Shown here in pieces: positions 37,432-48,802 of a stretch of 64,000 nucleotides of DNA. This DNA comes from Diploscapter coronatus. Lineage: Eukaryota > Nematoda > Chromadorea > Rhabditida > Rhabditidae. The position numbers and the translations under genes were made by a program. A model generated the notes under the pieces. It made no database searches and had not been told where the DNA came from. It worked only from the letters and a program-made list of their open reading frames with translations. The stretch is from contig OZ038423.1 in NCBI GenBank assembly GCA_964036155.1, forward strand, positions 4,789,249 to 4,853,248, in the 5' to 3' direction. Every line of letters starts with the position of its first letter. Within the stretch, counting starts at the first letter, position 1.

Positions 37432-38722
37432 TTCAAATGAGTATCTTCAGGTTTACCTCAGAGCTTTGACCTAATAGTTACAACATTTCTTTAGCCTTTT
37501 TTTTCTAAACCTAAAAAATCAAATTATACTAATTTTACGGACTGCAATTTAATTTTGTGATCATTCATCAAATTATGCAATTTATTCAATGATGATCAAC
37601 ATTTTTCAAGGGAGTTTTATGTACAGGTTATTATTCTAGCAGTTTTCTATTTTCCTCAAGTTAAAGGACCAATTTATCTAGACGTTTTTATAAGTCTTGT
37701 AAATTCACATATTTTATCACTGTATTCCGGGTATGATATGAACTTTTCGACAAACTATGTCATTTTTCAATCGTTTTGTCTACAAATTTCGTAACATTCA
37801 ATAAAGAAATTAATCGATATGGAAAATGGTACTCAAATTCAGGTGCGATTCGCTTACATTTTGTCAGGTGTAATAAGCAACCTAAATTGAATAATGAATG
37901 AAAATATTTGAATAAATTAATGTGTTCGGTGTTTTGACTTGTTCATTTCGGGTATTATTTAATTTTCAGCATGTTGAGATTTTTGATTCGGTTTTAAAAT
38001 TTGGATTGAATTTTTACAGACCAACCTAAAATCAATCTATGAAAGCTATAGATTAATTGCTTAAGGAATGTGACTTTAATGAAATAATAAAAACATTTAA
38101 AAGAAGTTTTGAGACATTGTTAATAAAGTGATATTATTTTCGATATATTAAAAGCGGCTTTTTAATATCTGATTCATTTTATTATGTCTAGAAAGTTATT
38201 TAGATATTAATTTTATTTAAAAACAAAAAATTCTCATTACAATGTTGTATACCCAAAATGAGAATATCTTTTACTTCAAACAGAAAACTAAGAATGCAGC
38301 TCATTTTCATTCTAATAAATACACTCGAAATTGTAATTGAATTCTGTTTCATATTCTGGGATATTGGGGTTTCTCCATAAATATTCATCATGATTTTCAT
38401 CTCTATTAATTTTTTCAGGACGAAGATAATTGCCTTGGAAGATGTTATGGACGTCAAATTTGCTATCAAGGAAGATTTGTTTATCCACCATTTTGATTAT
38501 AATCTGAATTTTAAACTATGATTTCCGTCGATAAATCAAATAAATTCATTTGCAAAAGTGCTACCACGTTTCGAATGTATAAAAGAAATAAATTGTAAAG
38601 CAGATCAATAAAAATAATGAGCTGAATAATGCGACTTGATTATTTCCAAATCAATACATCTTTGTAATGCATAGAAATTCAAATAACGGAATTCTGAATC
38701 ATTCTCCTCGATCTTCGACAGA
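37432..38722. other. intergenic with one relic exon
   Basis: AT-rich. It holds the probable polyA signal of the preceding gene and an exon-like piece at about 38420-38494 described separately. Confidence 0.4.
38420..38494 (+). pseudogene. orphan exon related to the next Cys-peptide gene
   Basis: After TTTTTCAG the frame reads DEDNCLGRCYGRQICYQGRF, then VYPPF and TGA. The ending (Y-x-GR-x-x-YPP) matches the ending of the peptide encoded at 38723-39212 (YYGRCIYPP). No signal-peptide exon was found upstream, so it is either a decayed paralogue or a gene whose first exon was missed. Confidence 0.35.
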
Positions 38723-39212
38723 ATGAGAGGTTTTTTGATGGCATTTTTCGTTATATTATCTATGACGATGCAACTAACATCTACATACAGCGTAAGATAC
38801 TATTTTATGCTTGCGATGATAGAATTTTGTATCATACTTTCGAAAAATCGAACAAAAATTATCAGCTTTCATTAAAGTTCAAGTTAGTTCGGAATTACAA
38901 ACAAACTATTTAATTTTCAGTCGAAGTGCCGCCTGCCTTATCAATGCGGTAGCATAGGTTGGCTAACTTTATTTTATTAAATAAATTGAAGCCACAAGTC
39001 AATTATTTTACCTTAAATCTGTTTTACTCAGATTTTAAATTTGAATTGAATATTTTGGATTTTCTTCAAAATTATTAACGCATTTTCAATATTTTAAATT
39101 TCTCGATATTCCGAAATTATAAATTCACCTAGGTTGGTGCCAATTTGATCACGAAAATGACTACTACGGGCGATGCATCTATCCGCCAAGTTATATTAAG
39201 AATGGAGGATAA
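38723..39212 (+). CDS. small secreted Cys-rich peptide
   Basis: Three exons join in phase: 38723-38791 (signal peptide MRGFLMAFFVILSMTMQLTS), 38921-38957 and 39133-39212. The precursor is 61 residues. The mature part starts SKCRLPYQCGSIGWC and continues to YYGRCIYPPSYIKNGG. Cysteine spacing is C-x5-C-x5-C-x11-C, similar to the EB-like spacing of the peptide at 44827-45247. It has no membrane anchor and no dibasic cleavage site. The gene converges on the minus-strand modular receptor-like gene. A secreted effector, defence or ligand role is inference. Confidence 0.65.
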
Positions 39213-39442
39213 AATCTGAATGATTGATATATGCCTTTATAGCAATATCTATATTTTAGTTTGTTTTTTTTTAATAGTTTTATTGTAAAAATAGCTTGAT
39301 AAAACATTGGTGGTGTGAATGCTGATATTTTACAACCATGGATAATAAATTATTTGCGATCAAATTGTATTTAATATCATTCCTTCTGAAGAATAGGTTT
39401 AGCGATAATTATATTCAATATCATAAATTATTTCATTTCGAA

Positions 39443-42400
39443 TCAAAGTTCCAACATTTCCGTGCTGGGACGCTGCGACATTGCGCCATTTTCGAATGCC
39501 CATAAAACGCGTCCCTTTCTCCTATTCCAAATATATAAGATCATTACAATTGTTATTAGTAGCAAAACTATTGCGGTAGCAGCTAAATTGGATATTTTGC
39601 ATTAAAACCTAGTTTTAAAGATAAATTGATATAAATGCTACTATTATCTCCTTGTGTTAATCATGTATTGTTAGATTAGATTCGACAATTTTATAAAAGA
39701 TGAACTTTCACAATAGTAAAAATGATCTTCAAAACTTAAAGACTATGATATACCAAATACTAAGAGTTTGTTTTTATTTAATTTATTTTTCATGTCACTG
39801 TTCCCTCTGAGCATACCTATAATTATAGATTTATTGGTTTTGCTTGAAGCTCTCGAAATATATGTCGTCGATTTTGCAGTAAGAGTTGTCATTAGTTTTG
39901 TTGAAGTCATCATGGTTGTGTTCGCTAAATTGGAAATGTAAAAAAGTAATTGTATCTATGAGATAGCTGTTTACAAAGATAAGAGGAAATGGCACCCTCG
40001 AAGTTTAACTATGTGCCTTTGCATCTCTGCACTCTGTTCACTCTTATTTCCCTTCAGTGCCGATGCGTTGCGGTCGTAGATACGCGTTCCCCTTTCAATG
40101 CAAACGTTTATCTTCCGTAAATATTATGTTTCCGTCAGAACAACAATGTTGCACACTTTTTGCAACTCGCTTTTGCACGTGCCCCGCCTATCTTTTCCAA
40201 TGTTATTTCTTTCATTGTCTTTTTTTCTTTTTCATCTATGCTATTTCACTCGGGGTGAAATAGTACTCTTGCAGACGAAAAGGGAATTCTTTTCAATAAC
40301 TCCGTTGTACAGTACGTGAGCGTGTTGGCTAAAATTCACTTTGCCTTCAGCGGAGAGGTCGAAACTTGACAAAAATGAAGCCTTCTTCAAAATTGGTATG
40401 CGACTTTTGCGAAAAAGTTCAAAATTAAATGCCGATATTGTACGGCAAGGTCACAACGCTTGCATATAAAAACAGTAGACTACACTGTTATGTAGGCGGA
40501 GTTGTTTGTGTTGGAGTAGGAGTTTCTTAGTATAAAATTGGCATTTTCACAACATCTGTCAATTTATACGATACTCTCTGTAAATTAAATACCTGGCATA
40601 TAAGGCACATAACAGCCGACTTCATCCACAGCCTCCCACCCGTCAACCAGGTCGTTAGTGACCCAGCTACCATTGTAGCAGTTCAGTTGCCATGTATTAT
40701 CACCATTAGCATTGTATCGGCAACTAGAATTCGTAAAGTGAACGAATGGCCTCGCTTCTGGGGCACCACACACAATTCTTCGACTATAATTAATGACTTT
40801 TAGATTGGGAACATTTATAAAGGGCATTGTTGCATACCGGCAGATGCCCTCGCTTGTTGTATTTTCTACGTGATAATAGCTGCTACTAATCAGGCCAGGT
40901 AATGAACATCGAGTTGTCTAAATTTCAATCCCACTATATCTTAGAAACTACATATACCCTCTATTTCAAACAACCTGATAACTTAGCTAGCCAAACCGCA
41001 GTTTCTTTTACCCTCACTATTTCTTTTCATGTAAGTTTATTTGTAAAAGCGATGAAAGTTCGAGCTCTTTAGCTAATTCCATTTATCGAAATGAACAGTG
41101 CAATGCATTAGCGACTGAGCTAGATGCCAAGTCGTTTGGAATAAAAGGTATAAATATAAAGGATTAATATCAAATTCAATTGTAATTTTACTCACTGACG
41201 GCACCAGCGGAAGTTCTTGGGGACAAGATGGACAAGGCTCTGTAAATAGAAGATTCAGACATTTGCAGATTTTCAGTTAAAATTGACAATTTAAAGGTGG
41301 GAGTTCACAATACAAATGGTGGCATTTTTGCTCGCTAAGCTACCACTTTCGAAAATATGAAAGCGCGATTTCAGTGTCATAGTGACTTTCTTACAAATTT
41401 TACTATAGAAAGCAGATACAATATGAGGCAAGTACTATTGGCGATTAACCATTATACCCCTTACGCGGAATTCTCACATCGATGAAACGTATTCTGGCCT
41501 CTTGCAGCTTTTACCAGGTGAGAAATCTGGTAAAAACTACAAGAGGCTGATACGCGTCCCCCTCTCAATGCCAACGTTTATCTCCTGTAAATAATGGAAA
41601 GTACTAATGCAAAATTTACCTTTACGCTTAGAATCGAACAAACAATAGACTTGGTCAACTGGGTAATAATCTTCTATCTCAGTTCCCGGAAATCTCGTCC
41701 ACATCATCCAGGATCCGTTATAATATCCTGCATTTGGTTCTTCATACTGATAATAGCATTGTGTTGGTCTATCTATGTAATGAGCCTTTAGTCCCGATGG
41801 TGGTGAGCAATTTATCGTTATCCCGAAAAGAACTGATGTTTTCGCGTCTCATTTATTCTATGTTTATATTTTCTTACCCACATACATTATTAACAGTCGT
41901 ATTAACAGTATTGTAATTACCAAGAGGGTCATTAGGACATGATAGAATTTTGCTACTCTCCTAAATAACATTAATATAAAGCTCGTCTCGGAGACAATGG
42001 AGAGTAAATGCGGCAGACAAATCGCGCTTCAACCCTAAAATTCTTGCTCTAGTCAAAAATGAGAATGTTGTCCCTTTTCTTCTTTCTTCCCTCTATGAGC
42101 GAGAAAATGGGACAACGCTAATTTTTTATTCGAGCAGATATTTTAGGGCTAGAACGCGATGTTTTATAGAATGTATAAGAGGCAAGCTCCATAATCAAAT
42201 TGAATCTAATTTCATCTTTGCACATACTCCGGGGCCTAGAATCGTCAGTGGTGTTGAGTTTAAGCACGTACCTAAAATCTACTCTCTATTATTCCTGAAA
42301 TCGAAAATAATAGTCTTTTTGTTTCATTTGATAAACGAAACGATTACTTTCATCATTCTTATAGCAGAATGCTTGATCAATCTGTTCGCTAGGCTTATCG

Positions 42401-43107
42401 TCGATATCAATAAACCATGTCGAATTTATGCACTCGAAGTAGAAGCTCGTGAAGGAAGAAATGCAATTAGACTGGCCAATTATGTGAGCCGCAGCCATTC
42501 CCCACATTTCGCTACATCTAAATCGTTTTCTGCATACCGTGTCATTGTCAAAATTCATCATATGACCGAGAACTATCGCTGATGACTCTATATTGGCGCA
42601 TTTCGATTCATTACTCTAAATTAACGAGACTATCATATTATTCGTGCCGAAATCTGAGAGGTAGTTATCTTTAGTGGCTAGAAAAGAGAGAAATAACATG
42701 TGAAAAGGAGTCTAAAATCATTCATTCTCGCTTCATTTTCGACTTCCCAGATTTCGGTATCCACGATAAAAATCATCAAGGGAATTGTAAATTTAAAATA
42801 AACATTGCGAAAAAATGAAAAAAGAAAACATTCTATATCATAAACCGTCAATGATTTGCATATATGAAAAATGTGACGAAAGCTTTTAACAGTTTTAATA
42901 TCTACATACATTACTTGGCTGCACAATAGGTAATGGATTTTTGCACGAGTCGCATGGATCTAAATCATATAAATTATTTTATTATAAAAATTCGATTTTA
43001 AAAAGGCCATTTTAGAATTGTTATTATTACTCACCACCATAAACCTCGGATATCGTTATGATTAAAGTCACAATAAACAAAATATGTGCGATGATACAAT
43101 CTGCCAT
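39443..43107 (-). CDS. single-pass receptor-like protein with repeated Cys-rich modules
   Basis: Minus-strand exons run from ATG 43107 to TGA 39443, about 420 residues. The signal peptide contains IIAHILFIVTLIITISEVYG. Linkers of the form P-C-x-S-C-x(3)-LP-(I/L)-V (DPCDSCKNPLPIV at about 42950 and EPCPSCPQELPLVPS at about 41240) are each followed by a module of about 100 residues. Modules share paired cysteines and a C-x-N-(G/S)-(S/T)-W core (ECINSTWF, YYNGSWM, CYNGSWVT). Three modules are seen (about 42600, 41940 and 40920). A Thr/Ser-rich stalk (NTTMMTSTKLMTTLTAKSTT), a helix (AIVLLLITIVMILYIW), NRRKGR and a short tail follow. The layout loosely recalls nematode C6/DUF281 proteins. Joins between linker 1 and module 1, and modules 1 and 2, are out of phase as read. 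Confidence 0.6.
40080..40128. repeat. direct repeat, copy 1 (intron)
   Basis: About 48 bases starting TACGCGTTCCCCTTTCAATG match the copy at 41550-41597 at roughly 85 percent by eye. Both lie in introns that follow a module of the receptor-like gene. Confidence 0.75.
41496..41548. repeat. short near-perfect hairpin in intron
   Basis: GGCCTCTTGCAGCTTTTACC pairs with GGTAAAAACTACAAGAGGCT. Arms are about 22 bases with about three mismatches and the loop is about nine bases. It sits just ahead of the second direct-repeat copy. Confidence 0.75.
41550..41597. repeat. direct repeat, copy 2 (intron)
   Basis: Starts TACGCGTCCCCCTCTCAATG and continues through AACGTTTATCTCC; see copy 1 at 40080-40128. 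Confidence 0.75.
42021..42160. repeat. long imperfect palindrome in intron
   Basis: ATCGCGCTTCAACCCTAAAA at the left pairs with TTTTAGGGCTAGAACGCGAT at the right. Inner blocks GTTGTCCC and GGGACAAC also pair. Arms are about 60 bases with a pyrimidine-rich centre. No coding potential. Confidence 0.8.
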
Positions 43108-44826
43108 AATGCAGATATCACAAGATTAATACAAATGCACAAGCACGAATGATTACTATTTAATTATGCTATCTAAACTTATTTTAAAAAGTGTCTTGAA
43201 ATTTATATACTAAAATTCTAGAGTTGAGAAATATAATAGTGCTATGGAAAAGTGCTTGACATACATTTTTTAGGTTCCGCCGTGTTAAGTAATAAATGGG
43301 AAGTTATTTTTATTTTGTATTTGTAAATAGATTTAATTTAAGTGCTAACCTCAAAAAGATTTTTCAAATTTATTTTATACTCCGTAACATTCAATTTCTT
43401 ATTATAAGAATAAAGAATTATTAGAAAAAATAATCTGGTACTGTCCGCTGAAAGAAAACTTAATCACAAGCACATATAATTCGTGTTACATAAAAGAGAA
43501 GTCAGTCAACTTTATTATAGTGTATAAGTCCGATTTTCAACGTTAACGCTCTGATAATCTTTACACTTTGCAAAGATGATAATCAGTCTATTTTGGTGAC
43601 AAAAGTCTAACAATTTCACACTGATAACAATGTGAAAAGGGTAATATTTTATGATGGAATTTTAAAGATAATTTTTTGATAAATATACATAAACCAACAA
43701 GTTTTTATAGAAACTCTTATTTCATATCGAAACATATTGGAAGTAAAGTATAGCGATAAAATATGCTGTGTTTGACCATGTTTTAAATGTAATAATATGG
43801 AAATGAATTTTTAACATTTATTTTGAAATTAAAAAAAAAATTTAGAATGTGCATACAGATCATAATTAAAATGTATTACACGCATTTACCCATTATTATT
43901 ATAATAAATTAATATAGCTGTAATATTCCGTGTTTTGAATAATTTTCTGTTATTTCATTCTTTATGTGAAAAATTTTAATATTTGAAGAAAAACGACTAC
44001 GAATTCGAATATTGGATGATTTTCAGGTTCAATCGATAACCATTGCACCAGTATTGAATGCCTCAGTTTCAAAAATATTTTAAAATTAATATATTTATAA
44101 GCAAAAGTTTGAAATATAGAATGACTTTTCCAAATGAAGTATGAAAATAATTTTCGTAATAAGCCAATCTTTCAGAAATTTAACAGATTTGTACGCCTTA
44201 GAGTCCACATATATCTATCAAATTTCGAGATGACTCATTCATAAAAAGTCGTTTCATGTTTCCTTTTAGGATTATCGCCTGATTCCAAAACTTTTGTTCG
44301 TCACTATCAAAATTTTACATGAATGCATCACAAATTTTCGAATTTTGCAAATGATTTCCATCGATTAGGAAACGATGTGATTCATTGGGAAAGGCGGTTT
44401 CATATGGAATCTTGCCGAATGAAAATGCTTCTCAAACTGTCACTCCATAGGACCAACTAAATTTCACATTTTTCTCTAATATTGTTTCGGCATACATGAA
44501 AACTTCCGAGAATGCGTCTTAAGAATAACATCTTATATATGTATTGAAAAATAAAAGTGGACATAATGATATTACAGAAAGAACGAAACATCATAGAATT
44601 TCTCTCGTTACTTTTTGCACTAGGATTCAAACTTAATTTCATTGAAAATATACCAAACGACATATCTAAAAAATGCATCTCTGAAGGTCGGCTTCTGCCG
44701 AAACAGGCAAAGTCGAATGGAAAATCGATTTGAGAATAATGGCATAAAGGTGGTCAATTTCAGTTTTCCTCTCATTGCCCACCCATTCCACAGTCACATT
44801 CCATTTCGATATTTCGTTATTCAGAT
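43108..44826. other. AT-rich intergenic region
   Basis: Very AT-rich between two divergent starts (receptor-like gene on minus, Cys peptide on plus). It likely holds both promoters. No gene is seen. Confidence 0.4.
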
Positions 44827-45247
44827 ATGAGGCGCTTCCTGTTTTCCGTTTTAATCCTTGTTTTGACAATCAATTCTTCAATCGCAGAACTATTCGAATA
44901 CTTAGTAGGCAGTTACAACTCAAGGGTAAGATTTTGAAGGTCACACAATTTACTATTATTTAAAATAGTATATTCAGCATGTGTTTTCGAATAAGTTACC
45001 ATTCCTAGATTTGTATTAGAAATTCAAAGCTTGACGATCGATTTTCAGCATATTGATTTTTAGAGTACATACATTTTCATTCTGAACAAAATTTTCTCCT
45101 GGATAAACGCTATGCGATCTGACAACTTTTTTTTTTAAGATATTAGCATGTTCAAGAGTATTTTAGAGTCGAATCGAATGTGATGATGACTGGCAATGCA
45201 TTGAAATGGGCGGTCACTGTAGGAATGATCATTGTGTGCAAATTTAG
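44827..45247 (+). CDS. small secreted Cys-rich peptide, EB-module-like
   Basis: Two exons join in phase: 44827-44925 with signal peptide MRRFLFSVLILVLTINSSIA, and a second exon starting after TTTTAG (about 45168) to TAG 45245-45247. The precursor is about 59 residues. The mature part contains ECDDDWQCIEMGGHCRNDHC, giving C-x5-C-x6-C-x4-C, the short EB-like pattern common in nematode extracellular proteins. The signal peptide starts like that of the 38723 gene (MR-x-FL). It lies on the other side of the receptor-like gene from that paralogue-like peptide. No propeptide or membrane segment is seen. Function is unknown. Confidence 0.65.
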
Positions 45248-45406
45248 ACACTCATAGTTGGTAAATTAATTTTTAAAGATAATAAAGCATTTATTGTTAC
45301 CAGATTAGTGCAAAGTTTGAAATTTTTCTATTTATTTATCAATTTAAAAATATTGAAGATCCTATAAAAATGAGCAAATTTACAATAAATTAGGTTAGTA
45401 AAACTT
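45248..45406. other. short convergent intergenic region
   Basis: AATAAA-type signals for both the plus peptide gene (about 45282) and the minus membrane gene may lie here. Nothing else is seen. Confidence 0.4.
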
Positions 45407-46306
45407 CTATGTGCTCGTCAAATTAGCCGTGAGTTTTGTCTTATCCGGAATTGCTTTGTCGTCAGTTTCGAGAGCAGCCATTGAGCGAACTTGATATGGT
45501 CGAGAACAGGATTTCGTTGCCAGCTGACAATTATTCTCACATTTTTAAATGGATTCGAACAAAGCAAAGAGAAGTCAATACTTTTTGTTCATCAAGAAAT
45601 CTCGTGATAATTGACATGCTAAAAAATGATCCGTGATATCGAATGATTCTCTTTTCAAGCATCATTTCATGTTTGAATTCGAGGTTTTTCAAAATAATGG
45701 ATTTTGTAAGATATACAAAATTTACCTTTCTCGTCCAATACTGTCGAACTTTCCACGAGACGATGATCAATGCTATGAGAATCGTGAACGCTACGAAAAC
45801 TGAAATAATATTCATTTTTAATTATCAAAATTTTAAATACTCACTTTTAAATTCATCGTGCTGGTAAAATTTGACTTGTTGGAAGCATGTTGTTTCGCAG
45901 ATTTCGACGGCTATGTGGCAATGTGCTGAAAATAAAGAAATGTTGAAAAAGAAAAGAAATTGGATCCTAGAATTTACACAATATCTTCATCTTTTCGTTG
46001 AAATTCAATTCTACGTCAACACTGGTCATTAGTGCTCACTTTCTCTTCAAATTATTTCGCAATATTCGTGAGTGTTGAAATTCGATCTTCTTCTATTTTG
46101 TCAAAGTGGCCGCCCACCTTCCGGACATCGTCTTTCGCATTCTGCAGCCAGCGAAGCCTCCGTGCAGTTGTAGTGGTTCAACTCGTCGGCATCTTGCTCG
46201 TTTGAATCTTCACCGAGAAGCAACGCTGAAGTTGGCTCCTGGAACGAATTCAACTTGGAAAATGAAAAGTAAATGAAGGCACTGAAAATGTTGAGCAGTC
46301 TTTTTT
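45407..46306 (-). CDS. type I membrane protein, unknown (5' end not resolved)
   Basis: Five minus-strand exons join in phase to TAG at 45407-45409. The first visible exon, after ATTGCAG at 46307, begins KRLLNIFSAFIYFSFSKLNS, which looks like a signal peptide but has no in-frame ATG, so a short upstream exon is missing. The ectodomain is small, with NHYNCTEASLAAECERRCPE, HCHIAVEICETTC and one glycosylation site (NCT). The helix is IFVAFTILIALIIVSW, followed by KVRQYWTRK. The cytoplasmic tail (SCSRPYQVRSMAALETDDKA to NLTST) has no recognisable domain. Size and layout suggest a small receptor or co-receptor subunit, which is inference from layout only. Confidence 0.55.
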
Positions 46307-47588
46307 CTGCAATATAAAGGCATGATTATATGAAGCATGGAATAAAAATTTCGAGGTTGAGTTAAGTGTGTATGTTTTAGTAAGGAAACCGTGCTAATCG
46401 GTGCCATGCGAACTTTCAAATTCAGCTTCGCTTTGATTTCTCAGAGAAGAATGAGTTTCGCCTTCTATTTCAAAAATGAAAATTCGAAGGGTTAGAATTC
46501 GACTTGGACTTTGAAATATCTAAACTTTAAGCTTTTCACTATGCTGGTACTAATCCCTAACAATATTTTTCTCCAAGATCCTTGTCAATTGCCAAACATT
46601 AGAAAGAAAATGTCTATCACTAAATCCAAGAGGAATTACATAACATCGTGGAGAGCAAACTAGTTAGCCACAATATCATAAAAATACCTCGCAGAGAATT
46701 TCAGAGAATAATGACGCTAGTAGAAAATAGACGAAAGACATCAGCGGGAATTTAGAAATGGAATTATTGGGCGAGATGAAGAATTGTCTGGCTCGGCAGG
46801 GGACAAAATGGGCAATGAGCTCGAAGTGTGGCAATGTGACTGGTGACAGAGTTTATTCATTCATTGAGCAACAGACGCTGGCAGAACATAGGGAAGATGA
46901 TGAAATAGAGAAGGCGAAATGAGAAGAAGCAGAGAAACAGAGAGCGGTCAAAGGGACAGAGGAAATGCGAAATTGTTGTTCAGGGAAAAACGAAGAAGAC
47001 GAAAAGAGCCGTTTGAAAAAGAGCGCGAAAGAAAGAATCGAATGAGAAATGCAGAAATGGAGTAAAAAGTGAAGGGACAAGGGACACCGAGGACAGCCGA
47101 AGGCCGAATGGATGGATATCTGGCTGCGATGCTGTGAGTCAGAGTAAGGGCTATTTTCTCAATCCCTATTTTCTTCTAATGTCCATTTAGTTTTTATTCG
47201 AGGATCTTCTCTATATCGACCAAAGACAATTTTCTATAATTTGATGCCTAACGTCATTAAACTTTCACAAACACTTAAAAATGCAATGGAAAACTCGGTT
47301 ACACAACCTTTTTTTTTAGAATTTTTAAATTTTATATTTTTCCGGATTTTTTTTTCAATAGCGATTATCATAGATTTGATTCTTCCATTCGTCCAGATGA
47401 ATCAAATAAAAACGAGCAGGCGAGAGTGAACCTGTCGATTTCCATATCTCATCAGTCATCACGACGGCTCTTTGATGTGTAATACGATCGAGATAAATTG
47501 AGATAAAGGTCAAACTTTATTCATCGAAATTCACTTTCGAGAATGAATAATCTTCACACAGAAGAATTGGAATGAATTGTACTGGATA
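46307..47588. other. intergenic, with a purine-rich block
   Basis: The missing 5' exon of the preceding gene is expected near 46390-46600. The 46860-47080 stretch is purine-rich on plus. A minus-strand AATAAA at about 47515-47520 fits the 3' end of the MAPR gene that stops at 47589. Confidence 0.4.
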
Positions 47589-48571
47589 TCACAATGGCTC
47601 GACTTTAGCCTCGGCTCCCTGGTAATTTGTCTTGTCACCAGCAGACTCTACGAGTTTCCCAATCACGCGATACTTCTTATGGAAGAATGTCTCCCAGGAT
47701 GCGAGGCTTTCCTGAAACAACGACTAGTTAAGAATATTCTACTGAAGATATGGAAAACAACTGTCAAAATAGATGCTATTTTGAGACAAGAAAAAAACTA
47801 TGGCAAAACATCCGTACGCTTCTTCGAGGTTTGAGAATGAAAAGCGGTGTTAATTAAGATTATTATTCTTCTTCGAAATTCTGAGTTGTTTTCTAAATAT
47901 CATTTTGGTTAATTTTTGAAATAATACAATTCCTGCATTAAAATAAACATGCATACCTTGTGTTTATCTGTGAAGTCAGAATATTCGTCCCACTCGTCCT
48001 TGACTTGGCTCTTGTCCATCATGGAGAGCACTCTCGTTCCATCTCGACCTGCCATGCAACCGTATGCTGTTCCAGGGCCGTAGAAATCTCGAGACGGAGT
48101 CACATCGAATATCTGAAAAGGATAGATAAAATTAGAGTCATACCAGCTGGAAAATCGGCTTAGTTCATAGTTCGCAGGCTTTTTATCTTTGGGTCATACT
48201 ATTTTCCAAAAAAGCCCGTGAGCCGCGCGACTATGAACTAGGTCTTGAAAAATTCAAGGCATCGTGGTACGAGATATATCAAAATAAGATGTGGTAAGAT
48301 TTTGACAAGCCTTTCCTATTTTTCCGCTTATGTTCTCGTTTTATGATTTCTTGCAGTTTTAAATGTCCAAATTTATCCTATTTTAAACATGTACCGTTTT
48401 ATTGACGGCGATGAAAATATTCGGGCTCTTAACTCCGTCGTATTCCTTCAGCTCTTCCATCGTGAAATCCGTCTTTGGAAACGATTGCTGAAATTCAAAT
48501 TGCTTTAGCTTTAAAATAGAACATTTTACCGAATACTCCGCTGGTTGACCGCCAAATGCACCGAATGCCAT
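47589..48571 (-). CDS. MAPR-family cytochrome b5-like heme protein lacking the membrane anchor
   Basis: Four minus-strand exons join in phase from ATG 48571 to TGA 47589-47591, about 140 residues. After a short start MAFGAFGGQPAEYS comes the heme/steroid-binding b5-like fold: FTMEELKEYDGVKSPNIFIA, then IFDVTPSRDFYGPGTAYGCM, AGRDGTRVL and a helical end (SWETFFHKKYRVIGKLVE). The motif D-F-Y-G-P and the following tyrosine, which corresponds to the heme-ligand region of PGRMC1, are kept, although GPY is changed to TAY. Unlike its neighbour at 48803-49865, it lacks an N-terminal membrane helix, so it is predicted cytosolic unless an upstream exon exists. It is transcribed in the same direction, 230 bases downstream of that paralogue. 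Confidence 0.82.
48159..48242. repeat. imperfect palindrome in intron
   Basis: CTTAGTTCATAGTTCGCAGG is mirrored by the right arm ending GCGACTATGAACTAG. It lies in an intron of the anchorless MAPR gene. Confidence 0.65.
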
Positions 48572-48802
48572 TTTAAAAATTAAAAAAAAAAAACTATTAT
48601 GTCTGAAAAGATATAATTCATTAGTTATTACAGGAAAAATCAAAGATATCAATCTGCTAGAGATCAAATCACTCAAAAAATAACAATAATTGAAAATTGT
48701 TGCTGAAAATATTTATTTTCATAAAAAATACTTGATACGTACAAAAGCCACTAGTATAAAGCTATTCTAGCAACATGAGCGAACAAAAATTGGCTAAGTA
48801 AT

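Noticed and set aside
41880..41965. Hydrophobic minus-strand frame (LLVITILLIRLLIM) looking like a membrane helix
   Set aside because: It is an alternative frame of the module-2 exon; the Cys/Asn frame matches the other modules and the true helix lies at about 39540.
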